Source of the DNA: an uncultured archaeon | GTDB taxonomy: Archaea > Halobacteriota > Methanosarcinia > Methanosarcinales > Methanoperedenaceae | DNA: 64,000 nucleotides | Direction: 5' to 3' | Assembly: GCA_902386205.1 (NCBI GenBank) | Contig: CABMIH010000041.1 | Coordinates: 17,391 to 81,390, forward strand | In this document: positions 27,398 to 35,760 of the stretch, one piece after another | Layout of the letters: the number at the start of each line of letters is the position of its first letter | Position numbering within the stretch: position 1 is the first letter of the stretch | Program-made: the position numbers and the translations under genes | The notes under the pieces: generated by a model | Seen by the model: only the letters and a program-made list of their open reading frames with translations | Database searches by the model: none | Told to the model about the DNA's origin: nothing

Positions 27398-28156
27398 ATG
27401 GGGAGGGAAGATATCAGGCGATTAGAAGAAATGGATGAATTTTACGAATTAGCAATTGTTCAAAAAGATGCATGGGGTTTAGAGGATATCGATGTACTCC
27501 CCGCACATATATTGAGGGTTGCCTCAACCTTAATGGGTCCAAATGGAATAGTTCTTGGATATTTTATTGATGAAAAGTTGGTTGGATATATCCTGACATT
27601 CCCAACATCAAATCCCAGAGAAGTACTTCTCGATATGCTGGCTGTGTCTCCGGATTATCAGAGCCAGGGTATCGGTTATAATTTAATGTTGGAATTAAGA
27701 AAAATAATGTTAGCTCAGGATATTGATAAAATATTTTGGACATACGATCCGCTGGAAAGCGTTAATGCGAATTTATATATCAAAAAACTTGGAGGTGTTA
27801 TTTTCCGTCATTTGATAGATTATTATGGCAGTATAGATTCCAAAATTCATTCGGGTCTTCCTACTGATAGATTTATGGTGGAATGGAATATTCGAAGCAA
27901 ACGTGTAGAAAACAGAATTAAAAATGAAAATGAAAAAGTTAATCATATTTCTGATAACAAAGAGATAAAACATGTCGAGATTCCTCTTAATATCCAGGAG
28001 CTAAAAAATAAGGATATTAATGTAGCAATAGAGTGGAGAATGAAAACACGAAAATTATTTGATGAGTATATTGAAAAAAAGAAATTGATGGGAATAGATT
28101 TTATTCATGATCAAATTAATCAAAAAGGAATATATATATTCAAGAGAGAACTCTGA
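27398..28156 (+). CDS. GNAT acyltransferase, COG3375-like
   Basis: The 252-residue protein has a GNAT core at residues 1-165 with the acyl-CoA loop DYQSQGIGYNLMLELR and the WTYDPLESVNANLYIKKLGG block. That block and the GLPTDRFMVEW segment are typical of COG3375, a group linked in bacteria to N-succinylation in amino acid racemisation. The C-terminal 85 residues are lysine/glutamate rich. It is A+T rich like the aminotransferase before it; both likely arrived together. A role in acylating the aminotransferase substrate or product is an inference. Confidence 0.72.
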   Translation: MGREDIRRLEEMDEFYELAIVQKDAWGLEDIDVLPAHILRVASTLMGPNGIVLGYFIDEKLVGYILTFPTSNPREVLLDMLAVSPDYQSQGIGYNLMLELRKIMLAQDIDKIFWTYDPLESVNANLYIKKLGGVIFRHLIDYYGSIDSKIHSGLPTDRFMVEWNIRSKRVENRIKNENEKVNHISDNKEIKHVEIPLNIQELKNKDINVAIEWRMKTRKLFDEYIEKKKLMGIDFIHDQINQKGIYIFKREL

Positions 28157-28164
28157 ATCGAATT

Positions 28165-28755
28165 TTACTTAATAAAAAGTGTTCGGAATGTACGCAATGG
28201 AAATCCATAATAGTGATTTATCGGTGGAAATATCCCTTCGCTTGCTGAGCGGACTTCTTCGATAGAGTAAAATGCTTTCGGATCGAACCTCTTGATAATT
28301 CCTACTACATTATCCACATCCCTCCGTCTTATGGCTGTATAAATGAGTTTTACCTGACCGGTAGCCCCCTCGCCATAAAAACTTGTAACTCCGTAGCCCT
28401 CAGATTTAATATTTTCCACTAATCTTGTGGAGTCTTTTTTTGCGATAACCCGAACCACCACTGTGCCCACTGCTATTTTCTCTTCTATCGAGATGCCAAC
28501 AAAAATTCCCGTTGCAAAACCACCTGCATAAGCCAAATAATATGCAATACTGGTTAGATGTGTCATAATCTGTCCTATTGCAAAAAGCCATATCATTATT
28601 TCAAAAAATCCTAAGAACGTAGCCAGGAATTTCCTGCCTCTTGAAACAGAGATGATACGGATCGTATCAAGAGTCATATCCAAGACTCGAGCAGTAAAGA
28701 TAAGTAATGGAATGATGATTAATGAAAATGTTTCTGAACTTTCGACATTGAACAT
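28165..28755 (-). CDS. UPF0316 membrane protein (DUF2179)
   Basis: The 196-residue protein has three membrane helices (FSLIIIPLLIFTARVLDMTLDTIRII, FLATFLGFFEIMIWLFAIGQ, SIAYYLAYAGGFATGIFVG) followed by a soluble DUF2179 domain with GYGVTSFYGEGATGQVKLIYTAIRRRDV. This matches UPF0316 along its full length. DUF2179 domains are suspected ligand-binding modules; function is unknown. It converges with the acetyltransferase gene, separated by eight bases. Confidence 0.85.
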   Translation of the reverse strand: MFNVESSETFSLIIIPLLIFTARVLDMTLDTIRIISVSRGRKFLATFLGFFEIMIWLFAIGQIMTHLTSIAYYLAYAGGFATGIFVGISIEEKIAVGTVVVRVIAKKDSTRLVENIKSEGYGVTSFYGEGATGQVKLIYTAIRRRDVDNVVGIIKRFDPKAFYSIEEVRSASEGIFPPINHYYGFPLRTFRTLFIK

Positions 28756-28828
28756 ATGATTCTCGTTTTTCTATGGATTATCCATTTCATATAAGACTTC
28801 TGTCTTAATAAATATTGGCATCCGCGGA

Positions 28829-29060
28829 TCATCCGTTCTGATTCATTCTATCTGATGGCGCCCTTTCGATCCTCGTCTTGAGCTGGATTTTCTTCTGTCC
28901 CCTGAATAATCCAACATTAACTACATCACCCACATCATGTTTGGTGATCACTTTGATAAGATCTTTGACATTGTTGATCTTTGCATCATCTATCAATAAT
29001 TATATCTCCGATCTCAATGCCCGATCTATCGACTTCACTTCCCGGAACCAATTTCGTCAA
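28829..29060 (-). pseudogene. PDZ-domain (HtrA-like) remnant
   Basis: On the minus strand the frame LVPGSEVDRSGIEIGDIIID meets a stop, then continues one base shifted as DDAKINNVKDLIKVITKHD, VGDVVNVGLFRGQKKIQLK and a final stop. This is the body of a PDZ domain as found at the C-terminus of HtrA/DegP-type proteases (GIxxGDII ... V.dL...I...G..V.v...R.g....l.). The frameshift and missing protease domain show decay. Confidence 0.6.
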
Positions 29061-29110
29061 AATTTTTCACACTATCACCCCATACAAAAAATTTATCTTT
29101 CAATAATTTT

Positions 29111-29246
29111 TTGCGGCTTTATGGGATATGTATCTTGCAGTTTTTCGATGGGACTGAGGCCATCATTACGGCCAACAAGTATCTCTACAAAGGGAAAGAC
29201 GACGAAAAAATCAGGGGGCGCTTTCATAAAGAGAGGTTTTTTCTAA
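29111..29246 (+). pseudogene. Thermolysin-fold peptidase C-terminal remnant
   Basis: ALWDMYLA (equivalent to TLWDIYLA in the intact peptidase at 11.2 kb) is followed, after a deletion of about 35 codons, by FFDGTEAIITANKYLYKGKD (intact: FKDGADAIITANAHLFAGRD) and, after a frameshift, by AFIKRGFF and a stop (intact FIKRGIL). The three blocks are collinear with the intact gene, so this is a relic of a second peptidase copy. Confidence 0.72.
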
Positions 29247-29438
29247 TTGAATGCATTTCATTTTTGACCCGCCAGTTTTGGTTTTTGCAGCTTCTTTTAT
29301 GCCGGCATTAATTGCCCCGCATGGGTCATCATCCACCCTCACTGGCATTATGGCTACTACCCTTCCGGGATCTATCACAAATATTTTATATTTATCTATG
29401 TACGGCTTTTCCCATTCCGACATATCCCATTCCGACAT
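29211..29438 (-). CDS. Small hypothetical protein (75 aa)
   Basis: The ATG follows a good GGAGTGATT ribosome site. The protein starts with a repeated pentad, MSEWDMSEWE, encoded by a tandem 15-base duplication, and continues KYKIFVIDPGRVVAIMPVRVDDDPCGAINAGIKEAAK. No family is recognised. Its last dozen codons overlap the peptidase remnant on the other strand, so its original end may have been lost. Confidence 0.4.
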   Translation of the reverse strand: MSEWDMSEWEKPYIDKYKIFVIDPGRVVAIMPVRVDDDPCGAINAGIKEAAKTKTGGSKMKCIQLEKTSLYESAP

Positions 29439-29489
29439 CTTTCAATCACTCCTTAATGTGAAATATGAACAATATCTATTTAAATGATT

Positions 29490-29506
29490 AGTTTCTTATT
29501 TTATAT
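29490..29506 (+). promoter_or_regulatory. Putative TATA box for sdhAB
   Basis: TTTCTTATTTTATATGG lies about 50-65 bases before the sdhA ATG in an A+T-rich gap. This is the only promoter-like element before the two-gene unit. Confidence 0.3.
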
Positions 29507-29555
29507 GGCGAGTGGCTGTGACTTCTTATATGCCTGACATCGAAAAGGGTGTTCA

Positions 29556-31268
29556 ATGAAATTCCACCATGATATTGTTATTGTAGGTGCCGGTCTTGCC
29601 GGTCTGCGGGCGGCTGTTGAATGTGTGGAAAAAGCAGATATTGCAATAGTCAGCAAGGTCCTTCCCACGCGGTCACATTCAGGTGCGGCCCAGGGAGGGA
29701 TTACAGCCTCCATTGGAAATGAGGAAGAAGATCACTGGGAATGGCATATGTTCGATACAGTCAAGGGAAGCGATTACCTTGCAGACCAGGATGCAGTGGA
29801 GATAATGGTCAGGGATGCCCCCAGGGTGATATATGAACTTGAGCATATGGGAGTCCCCTTCAGCCGGAACACGGTTGGCAGGATCGCACAAAGAAATTTC
29901 GGGGGGCATACACGGGACTATGGCAAGAAACCTGTAAAAAGGGCATGCCATGTCTCGGACAGGACCGGAAGGGTGGTTCTTGATACGCTGTATGACCAGT
30001 GCCTCCGCCATAAGGTAAAGTTCTACCCTGAGCACTATGTCCTTTCTCTCGTTCTTGAAGATGGGAGGTGCGACGGGATGATTGCCTATGATCTCTCATC
30101 AGGCGAACTTAATCTCATTGAAGCAAAAGCCGTCCTCCTCGCAACAGGAGGTTGCGGCAGGATCTTTAAGACCACATCAAATGGATTCGCCTCTACCGGC
30201 GATGGTCTTAACCTGGCGCACAGGGCAGGGATACCTCTTATGGATATGGAATTCGTCCAGTTCCATCCAACCGGGCTTTATCCTCTGGGAATTCTTGTGA
30301 GTGAAGCGGCAAGGGGGGAAGGCGCGATCTTGCGGAACAACCAGGGCGAGAGATTCATGGAACGATACGCTCCGACCGTAAAAGACCTGGCTGCCAGGGA
30401 TGTTGTCTCAAGGGCAATTCTCACTGAGGTGCGGGAGGGCAGGGGTTTTGAAGGGGGTTTTGTGCACCTTGACCTCACGCACCTGGGAGAAGAAAAAATA
30501 CTTGAGAAGCTTTGGGAGATCACTTCTTTTGTTAGGATATACCTGGGCATAGATCCAGTGCATGAGCCCATACCGGTTTATCCCACATGCCACTACATCA
30601 TGGGGGGCATCCCTACCGATGCTGAAGGAAGGGTGCTGAAGGATGAGTCGAGGACGGTCACAAAAGGATTGTACGCTGCGGGAGAATGCGCCTGCGTGTC
30701 CGTGCACGGCGCGAACAGGCTCGGGTGCAATTCCCTGCTTGATACGCTCGTATTCGGGCGAAGAGCCGGATTGGCAATGAAGGAAGATATTGCGAAAATT
30801 GAATATCACCCAGTCTCTGATGAGCCACTGGAAAAAGCAAAGGAGTTGATAGGCGGCCTGCTTGACAATAAAGGCCCTGAAAAAATCGCTATTATCAGGC
30901 GAAATATGCAGTCGCTGATGATGGATCATTGCTCGGTCTTCAGGGACGAGGACAATTTGGGAATCGGGCTTGAAGAGATACGGTCGCTCAAAAAGCGCTT
31001 GAGGAACGTGGAGATCGTAAATAAAGGCAGGTATTTCAATTATGAACTTATGGAAGCGATCGAGCTGGGACATCAGCTTGACCTGGCAGAGGTGATACTC
31101 TTGAGCGCTTTCCGCAGAAAAGAGAGTCGCGGGGCCCACTTCAGGGAAGATTTCCCTGCAAGGGATGACACGAACTTCCTAAAACATACTCTTGTCTTCC
31201 CGGGTGGGGAAGTGAGATATAAATCAGTGACAGTAACGAGATATCATCCTGAAGCGAGGGTGTATTGA
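29556..31268 (+). CDS. sdhA: Succinate dehydrogenase/fumarate reductase flavoprotein subunit
   Basis: The 570-residue protein has the FAD motif [16 protein letters not shown], the flavin-attaching segment [12 protein letters not shown] with its histidine, and the active-site region [23 protein letters not shown] followed by [35 protein letters not shown] and [19 protein letters not shown] complete the family pattern. It oxidises succinate or reduces fumarate with SdhB. The stop overlaps the sdhB start. No SdhC or SdhD follows, so the electron route to the membrane is unclear. Confidence 0.95.
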   Translation: MKFHHDIVIVGAGLAGLRAAVECVEKADIAIVSKVLPTRSHSGAAQGGITASIGNEEEDHWEWHMFDTVKGSDYLADQDAVEIMVRDAPRVIYELEHMGVPFSRNTVGRIAQRNFGGHTRDYGKKPVKRACHVSDRTGRVVLDTLYDQCLRHKVKFYPEHYVLSLVLEDGRCDGMIAYDLSSGELNLIEAKAVLLATGGCGRIFKTTSNGFASTGDGLNLAHRAGIPLMDMEFVQFHPTGLYPLGILVSEAARGEGAILRNNQGERFMERYAPTVKDLAARDVVSRAILTEVREGRGFEGGFVHLDLTHLGEEKILEKLWEITSFVRIYLGIDPVHEPIPVYPTCHYIMGGIPTDAEGRVLKDESRTVTKGLYAAGECACVSVHGANRLGCNSLLDTLVFGRRAGLAMKEDIAKIEYHPVSDEPLEKAKELIGGLLDNKGPEKIAIIRRNMQSLMMDHCSVFRDEDNLGIGLEEIRSLKKRLRNVEIVNKGRYFNYELMEAIELGHQLDLAEVILLSAFRRKESRGAHFREDFPARDDTNFLKHTLVFPGGEVRYKSVTVTRYHPEARVY

Positions 31269-31987
31269 TGATAATGAATTTCAGGATTTTCAGGTATGAC
31301 CCGGAAAAGGATGATGAACCTTACTACCGGGATTACGAGATAGAGGCCGACCCGAAGGACAGGATACTTGACTGCCTTAACAGGATCAGAGCGGAAAAGG
31401 ACCCCACCCTGTCCTTCAGGATGTCCTGCGGCCACGGCGTGTGCGGATCTGACGGGATGAGGATAAACGGCGCAAGCGCCCTTGCATGCCAGAAGCTGGT
31501 CAGGGATTTTAAGGAGAATGAGGAAGTGCTTATCGAACCTTTGCAGGTATTCAGGGTTGTAAAGGATCTGATCGTTGATTTGGATCCATTCTTCGAACGG
31601 TACAATTCCATCAGGCCTTATCTTATTACGAAAAATCCTGTCCCGGATAAAGAACGGTTCCAGTCCGTTGAAGAACACAGGACGTTTGAGGATGCCATCC
31701 GCTGCATCCTTTGCGCCTGCTGCACTGCTTCATGTCCCGTCAACCAGGATAAAGCGACCGAGGCTTATATCGGCCCTGCCTCGCTTGTCCGGGCTTTCCG
31801 GTATCTTTTCGATTCAAGGGATGAAGGTTCAACTGAGAGGATCGCCCTTCTGGATAATAAGGATGGGGCGTGGGGATGCCAGACAAAATGGATGTGTACG
31901 AAGGTATGTCCCAAGGAGATACCTGTTACGAAAGAGATATTTGAGATCAAGAAGCGCATATTGGAGAGTAGAAAAGGTAAAAAATAG
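31268..31987 (+). CDS. sdhB: Succinate dehydrogenase/fumarate reductase iron-sulfur subunit
   Basis: The protein has about 239 residues. An N-terminal plant-type [2Fe-2S] domain carries SCGHGVCGSDGMRING...LAC. The C-terminal ferredoxin domain carries CILCACCTASCPV and CQTKWMCTKVCPKEI, as in SdhB/FrdB. In the first motif an aspartate (GSDGM) replaces one usual cysteine, as is common in some SdhB. It has no extra CCG domains, so it is not the thiol:fumarate reductase TfrB. The ATG overlaps the sdhA TGA. It is the last gene of the unit. Confidence 0.93.
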   Translation: MIMNFRIFRYDPEKDDEPYYRDYEIEADPKDRILDCLNRIRAEKDPTLSFRMSCGHGVCGSDGMRINGASALACQKLVRDFKENEEVLIEPLQVFRVVKDLIVDLDPFFERYNSIRPYLITKNPVPDKERFQSVEEHRTFEDAIRCILCACCTASCPVNQDKATEAYIGPASLVRAFRYLFDSRDEGSTERIALLDNKDGAWGCQTKWMCTKVCPKEIPVTKEIFEIKKRILESRKGKK

Positions 31988-31995
31988 GTACCGTT

Positions 31996-32952
31996 TTATC
32001 TTTTTCTGGACAGTACCGTTATCAGCAGTGCTGAAATTGCCAGGAGCGCTTCAAAGGCCGGTGTTTTTGTCGTTGCAGTAGGTTGACCTGTTGCAGTTAT
32101 TGGTGTTGTCGGCATTGGTGTTGCAGCTGATAGAGCTGTTGCATCTATAAACCCATTATCAACGCCTGCTTTACCGTAGTGACACCTGTAACACCACCCG
32201 TTGCTGGTTGTGATCTGCGTGAAAGCTGCTGGCTTTGTATCCAGATTAATATGGCAGCTTTTGCACTTGCTGTCGGTTCCATTGTAATCATATGCATGGT
32301 TGTTTTCGCCAAGCATCCAGTCCGAAAAAGCCGGATTGATCGCTGTAGAAGTGCTCGGATGGATGGCAGCGGTAGGCAAATAAGAATTTAATTGGGATGC
32401 TGTTCCAAGTACGTTGATCTCGAGTGTCTGAGGACTCGTCTTAAGGGACAACAGGACATAGGCATACTGTTCCGGGATATCATTAGAGCCGTCAGAGTAT
32501 ATTACAACCGGATGTTCTCCCTGTCCTTTGGAGAACGTCTGTATCCGGTAGGTCGGATCCGAAAGGTTTCCGATGACCGTCACCCTCAACTTCTGCCCCA
32601 CGAACTGATTGATAGCTGTCGCCGTATCATCGATCCGCGTTGGAACAAGGTCATCGGCAAGGTCATTTACCCTGATAAAATAATCACCTGCATCAATTCC
32701 GCTCAGGTTGAACTGAACTGTGCCTCCAGAAACATCGCCATTTATCATAACTATTCCATCCGGGCTGGTCAGTTCAGCCTTTGTAATGGAAGTTGCTTTG
32801 ACATCCCCTTCACCGTCAAGCCCGGGCTGAAGGCTTAGCATTAATTTGCCCCCTGTTGCTGCCTGCACAACAGTGGATCCCATACTTAATGAAAAACAGA
32901 TCAAAAGACCTGTGGCTATATAGCTTACCATATTCCTTTTGCGAGTATTCAT
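31996..32952 (-). CDS. Secreted dihaem c-type protein with PGF-CTERM-like tail
   Basis: The 318-residue protein has a signal peptide (KRNMVSYIATGLLICFSLSMGSTVVQA). A beta-rich domain of about 170 residues follows. Two CXXCH haem motifs lie near residues 235 and 258 (CKSCH, CYRCH). After a Thr/Pro-rich linker it ends in TPAFEALLAISALLITVLSRKR, which has the layout of archaeosortase-processed PGF-CTERM tails: a short motif, a helix and basic residues. It is probably anchored outside the membrane and may pass electrons across the cell surface, as ANME cytochromes do. The substrate or partner is not evident. It converges with sdhB. Confidence 0.78.
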   Translation of the reverse strand: MNTRKRNMVSYIATGLLICFSLSMGSTVVQAATGGKLMLSLQPGLDGEGDVKATSITKAELTSPDGIVMINGDVSGGTVQFNLSGIDAGDYFIRVNDLADDLVPTRIDDTATAINQFVGQKLRVTVIGNLSDPTYRIQTFSKGQGEHPVVIYSDGSNDIPEQYAYVLLSLKTSPQTLEINVLGTASQLNSYLPTAAIHPSTSTAINPAFSDWMLGENNHAYDYNGTDSKCKSCHINLDTKPAAFTQITTSNGWCYRCHYGKAGVDNGFIDATALSAATPMPTTPITATGQPTATTKTPAFEALLAISALLITVLSRKR

Positions 32953-33152
32953 GATATTCCTCCCGAAGAACTGATTGGAGCCAACACAATCCCATATTAG
33001 CTTTCAATTGCTCTTATCTCAATGTAATATTTTTTCTTTGCAACATATATTTTACTATCATGGAACCACCATTGATTTGCACAATTATCTTTAAATCCAT
33101 TTCCTTTGTGCAGCCAGCTCTATTTTTTCAATAATGGAAATCGTGCTGCATT

Positions 33153-33353
33153 TCATTCCCGCTTCTTCGCCTCAACCGGCAGGAAAAATGTGAAGCTGCT
33201 ACCTTCACCGTACCTGCTCTCTACCATAATCCTTCCCCCGTGGAGTTCCACAAGCTGCTTTGTTATGGCAAGTCCAAGCCCTGCCCCATCATATTTTCTT
33301 GTGAGTCCCGAATCAAGCTGTTCGAACTTCTGGAATAGTTTCGGTATATCTTC
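33153..33353 (-). pseudogene. Histidine kinase ATPase-domain remnant
   Basis: The minus-strand frame reads EDIPKLFQKFEQLDSGLTRK, then YDGAGLGLAITKQLVELHGG and RIMVESRYGEGSSFTFFLPV to a stop. These are the F, G1 and G2 boxes at the end of a HATPase domain. A stop directly upstream cuts it off; the phosphorylation domain and N and G boxes' start are gone. It is a dead tail. Confidence 0.8.
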
Positions 33354-33483
33354 CTAATGGAATGAGGGGTCAGGAAATCGTTAATTATATCAGGAACAAA
33401 AGACCTGGCGCTTTATTTAATATGAATTTTGTAAATTACCTTGTAAATTTGAACTGAAAGATTGTATATTAATTTATGCAAAA

Positions 33484-33496
33484 ACCATTATATACT
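33484..33496 (+). promoter_or_regulatory. Putative TATA box for DUF2769 gene
   Basis: CCATTATATACTC lies 43-55 bases before the ATG, and AAGGGGGT at 33526 supplies a strong ribosome site. The position suits an archaeal promoter. Confidence 0.4.
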
Positions 33497-33538
33497 CATA
33501 ACCAGAATAGTTAATATGTTGATTTAAGGGGGTAAAAT

Positions 33539-33838
33539 ATGCCAAAAGAAGCACAAAATACTTTTGAACAGAATATGGAAGCAATGAGCAAAATGTCTCC
33601 TGCCGAAGTGCAGGCCAAGATCAAAGAATTAGATAAGATCTGCATCTGCGGAAAATGCCCTACCTATATTGGAACAGGGGAAAAGAAACTCACATTTTGT
33701 GCGATCGGGAAAAGCACAATAATCAAGAAAGATAAAGGCTGCCTGTGTCCCGGCTGTCCTGTCCAGAAGGCAATGGCTCTCAGGTGGGACCGTTACTGCC
33801 TCAAAGGTTCTGGAATGGAACAGTCCCGGATGAAATAA
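33539..33838 (+). CDS. DUF2769 cysteine-rich protein
   Basis: The 99-residue protein matches DUF2769, common in methanogens: a helical N-terminus with MSPAEVQAKIKELDKIC, then CICGKCPTY, LTFCAIGKS, GCLCPGCPV and RYCLKGSG. Eight cysteines could hold one or two metal centres. Its function is unknown. It precedes, by 16 bases, a rubredoxin-FMN fusion and WrbA on the same strand, suggesting a shared redox role. Confidence 0.85.
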   Translation: MPKEAQNTFEQNMEAMSKMSPAEVQAKIKELDKICICGKCPTYIGTGEKKLTFCAIGKSTIIKKDKGCLCPGCPVQKAMALRWDRYCLKGSGMEQSRMK

Positions 33839-33854
33839 TCTTAAACCGTTAAAT

Positions 33855-35084
33855 ATGGCTAAATGGCTGTGTACGGTCTGCAATATCTATGTTTACGATG
33901 AGGAGAGGGGCGACTCCCAAACAGGTATCAGTCCGAACACAGAAGTTTCGGAGTTTCCCGATTCCTGGAAATGTCCTGTCTGCGGGGCGGCTAAAGATAA
34001 ACTTGTCATTATCCCGGAAGAAGAATACTGGCAGAAAGCCAGGGCTTATACTGACTTTACAGAGAAAAAAGAGGAAAAAAGAAGCATCCTGGTCGGTGTT
34101 GATAACCCGTTAACCGTGCCTGAATTCAGGCAGGAATACGGGATGCCCCTGGGACTGCGCGGCATTGGACAGGGTCTTACATATCTTGCCAATTTTTCCG
34201 CCCTCTCAAGATACAGGCTGAAAAAAAGGCTTATCTCAAAGCATGAAGACCCGTTTATTGAGACTGATTTCCTGGGAACAAAAGTAAGTATGCCAGTTTT
34301 AGGCGCTCCCATGAGCGGCCTGAGCTACGTGAGCAATATAACGGAAGAGGATTTTGCCTACAATATCCTGGAAGGATGTAAAGTCGCAGGGACTATCGGA
34401 TGTACAGGTAACACATCAAGGGACTATGAAATGATACATCCTGCGATAATGGCACTCAAGAAAGTTAACGGTCACGGGGTGAACATTTTCAAGCCACAGT
34501 CCCAGGATGTCCTGATAGACCTGATAAAACAATCCGAGAAAGAAAAAGCGGTGGCTGCAGGCGTTGATATAGACGGGGCAGGCTCTGTGAACTTTGCGCT
34601 TGCCGGAAAGCCTGTTTACAGGAAAACGATAGATGAAATTAAAGAACTTAGAAATTCAACGGGGCTTCCGTTCATTATTAAGGGAGTTATGTGTATAGAG
34701 GATGCTCTTGCGGCTGCTGAAGCCGGGGCAGATGTCATAGGCATTTCCAATCATGGCGGCAGGGTGCTGGATTCAGGATTGGGGGTTGCGGATGTACTTC
34801 CTGAGATCGTAAAAGCTGTAAGGGATACCGATAACGGTGAAAATATCGTGATCACGGCAGACGGGGGAGTAAGAACAGGATTTGATGTTGTCAAAATGCT
34901 GGCTCTGGGGGCGGATTTTGTTCTCCTGGGAAGGCCGCTTGCAAGAGAGGCAGTTTCAAACGGGGTCGAAGGTGTCAGGAGGATACTGGAATATTTAAGA
35001 ACAGATATAAAAATTGCAATGATAATGACTTCCTGCAATACACTGGAAGACATTAATGAAGGAATTCTTATGAGAGAGCCATAA
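33855..35084 (+). CDS. Rubredoxin-FMN alpha-hydroxyacid dehydrogenase fusion
   Basis: The 409-residue protein has two parts. Residues 1-55 are a rubredoxin-like domain with LCTVCNIYVYDEERGD and WKCPVCGAAKD, giving the two CxxC iron ligands. Residues 80-409 form a TIM barrel of the FMN-dependent alpha-hydroxyacid oxidase/glutamate synthase group: VSMPVLGAPMSG, PFIIKGVMCIEDA with the lysine, GISNHGGRVLDSG, and TADGGVRTGFDVVKMLALGAD. The rubredoxin could feed or take electrons directly from FMN. The substrate is unknown. It lies in a unit with DUF2769, WrbA and a hypothetical gene. Confidence 0.82.
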   Translation: MAKWLCTVCNIYVYDEERGDSQTGISPNTEVSEFPDSWKCPVCGAAKDKLVIIPEEEYWQKARAYTDFTEKKEEKRSILVGVDNPLTVPEFRQEYGMPLGLRGIGQGLTYLANFSALSRYRLKKRLISKHEDPFIETDFLGTKVSMPVLGAPMSGLSYVSNITEEDFAYNILEGCKVAGTIGCTGNTSRDYEMIHPAIMALKKVNGHGVNIFKPQSQDVLIDLIKQSEKEKAVAAGVDIDGAGSVNFALAGKPVYRKTIDEIKELRNSTGLPFIIKGVMCIEDALAAAEAGADVIGISNHGGRVLDSGLGVADVLPEIVKAVRDTDNGENIVITADGGVRTGFDVVKMLALGADFVLLGRPLAREAVSNGVEGVRRILEYLRTDIKIAMIMTSCNTLEDINEGILMREP

Positions 35085-35118
35085 ATGAATTTGAATGTCA
35101 GGGAAAAGGAGAGAGAAT

Positions 35119-35757
35119 ATGCTTAAGGTTTACATAATTTTCTATACCCGCTACGGCAACACATTAAAACTTGCAGAAATAATCGCAGAAGGCGTTCGTT
35201 CTGTTAAAGATTGCGATGCGATATTGCGCAGGACTGCCGAACTTGCTCCTGAAGATATCATTAAAAAGGACGAGCGATGGAAAAAAGCCAGAGGATCCTC
35301 AAAGATCATTCCTGAAGCAAAAACAAGCGACCTCTTTGATGCCGATGCTGTTATATTTGGAACTCCCACACGCTATGGCAATATGAGTTCGTCATTAAAG
35401 GATTTCATAGACAAGACTGCCGGGGTATGGGTAAAAGGCGGCCTTGTCGGAAAGGTGGGCGCTGCTTTTACCTCAAGCACCTCGATCCACGGCGGGCAGG
35501 AAACCACGCTCCTGACAATGTTCCTTCCGATGCTCCATCATGGAATGATAATCGCGGGAATTCCTTATTCCGAGGATAAATTATTCACAACGACAGCAGG
35601 CGGCTCCCCCTATGGAGCCTCATCAGTAACTGGCATGATGGCGGACCGGCCGCCCACGGAAGAAGCAGAAGCACTCGCCAGGGCACTGGGTAGAAGGGTC
35701 GCCGAACTTGCTATGAAACTGAAACTTGGCGAGGAAGCTATAAAAAAACAGGGATAA
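35119..35757 (+). CDS. wrbA: NAD(P)H:quinone oxidoreductase WrbA
   Basis: The protein has about 212 residues and a flavodoxin fold: VYIIFYTRYGNTLKLAEIIAEGV binds FMN, and ADAVIFGTPTRYGNMSSSLKDFID and SSTSIHGGQETTLL are WrbA-specific. The TAGGSPYGAS loop completes the site. It reduces quinones by two electrons. The ATG at 35119 follows AAGGAGAG; an in-frame ATG 24 bases upstream has no such site. It ends three bases before the next gene. Confidence 0.9.
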   Translation: MLKVYIIFYTRYGNTLKLAEIIAEGVRSVKDCDAILRRTAELAPEDIIKKDERWKKARGSSKIIPEAKTSDLFDADAVIFGTPTRYGNMSSSLKDFIDKTAGVWVKGGLVGKVGAAFTSSTSIHGGQETTLLTMFLPMLHHGMIIAGIPYSEDKLFTTTAGGSPYGASSVTGMMADRPPTEEAEALARALGRRVAELAMKLKLGEEAIKKQG

Positions 35758-35760
35758 AAT

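Larger units (their letters stand above)
32953..33538. other. Intergenic region with kinase remnant
   Basis: It holds the upstream region of the dihaem protein, a decayed histidine kinase tail (listed) and an A+T-rich promoter region for the DUF2769 gene. Nothing else is seen. Confidence 0.5.

Noticed and set aside
31268..31987. TfrB (thiol:fumarate reductase)
   Set aside because: No CCG domains follow the ferredoxin part; the length is that of ordinary SdhB.
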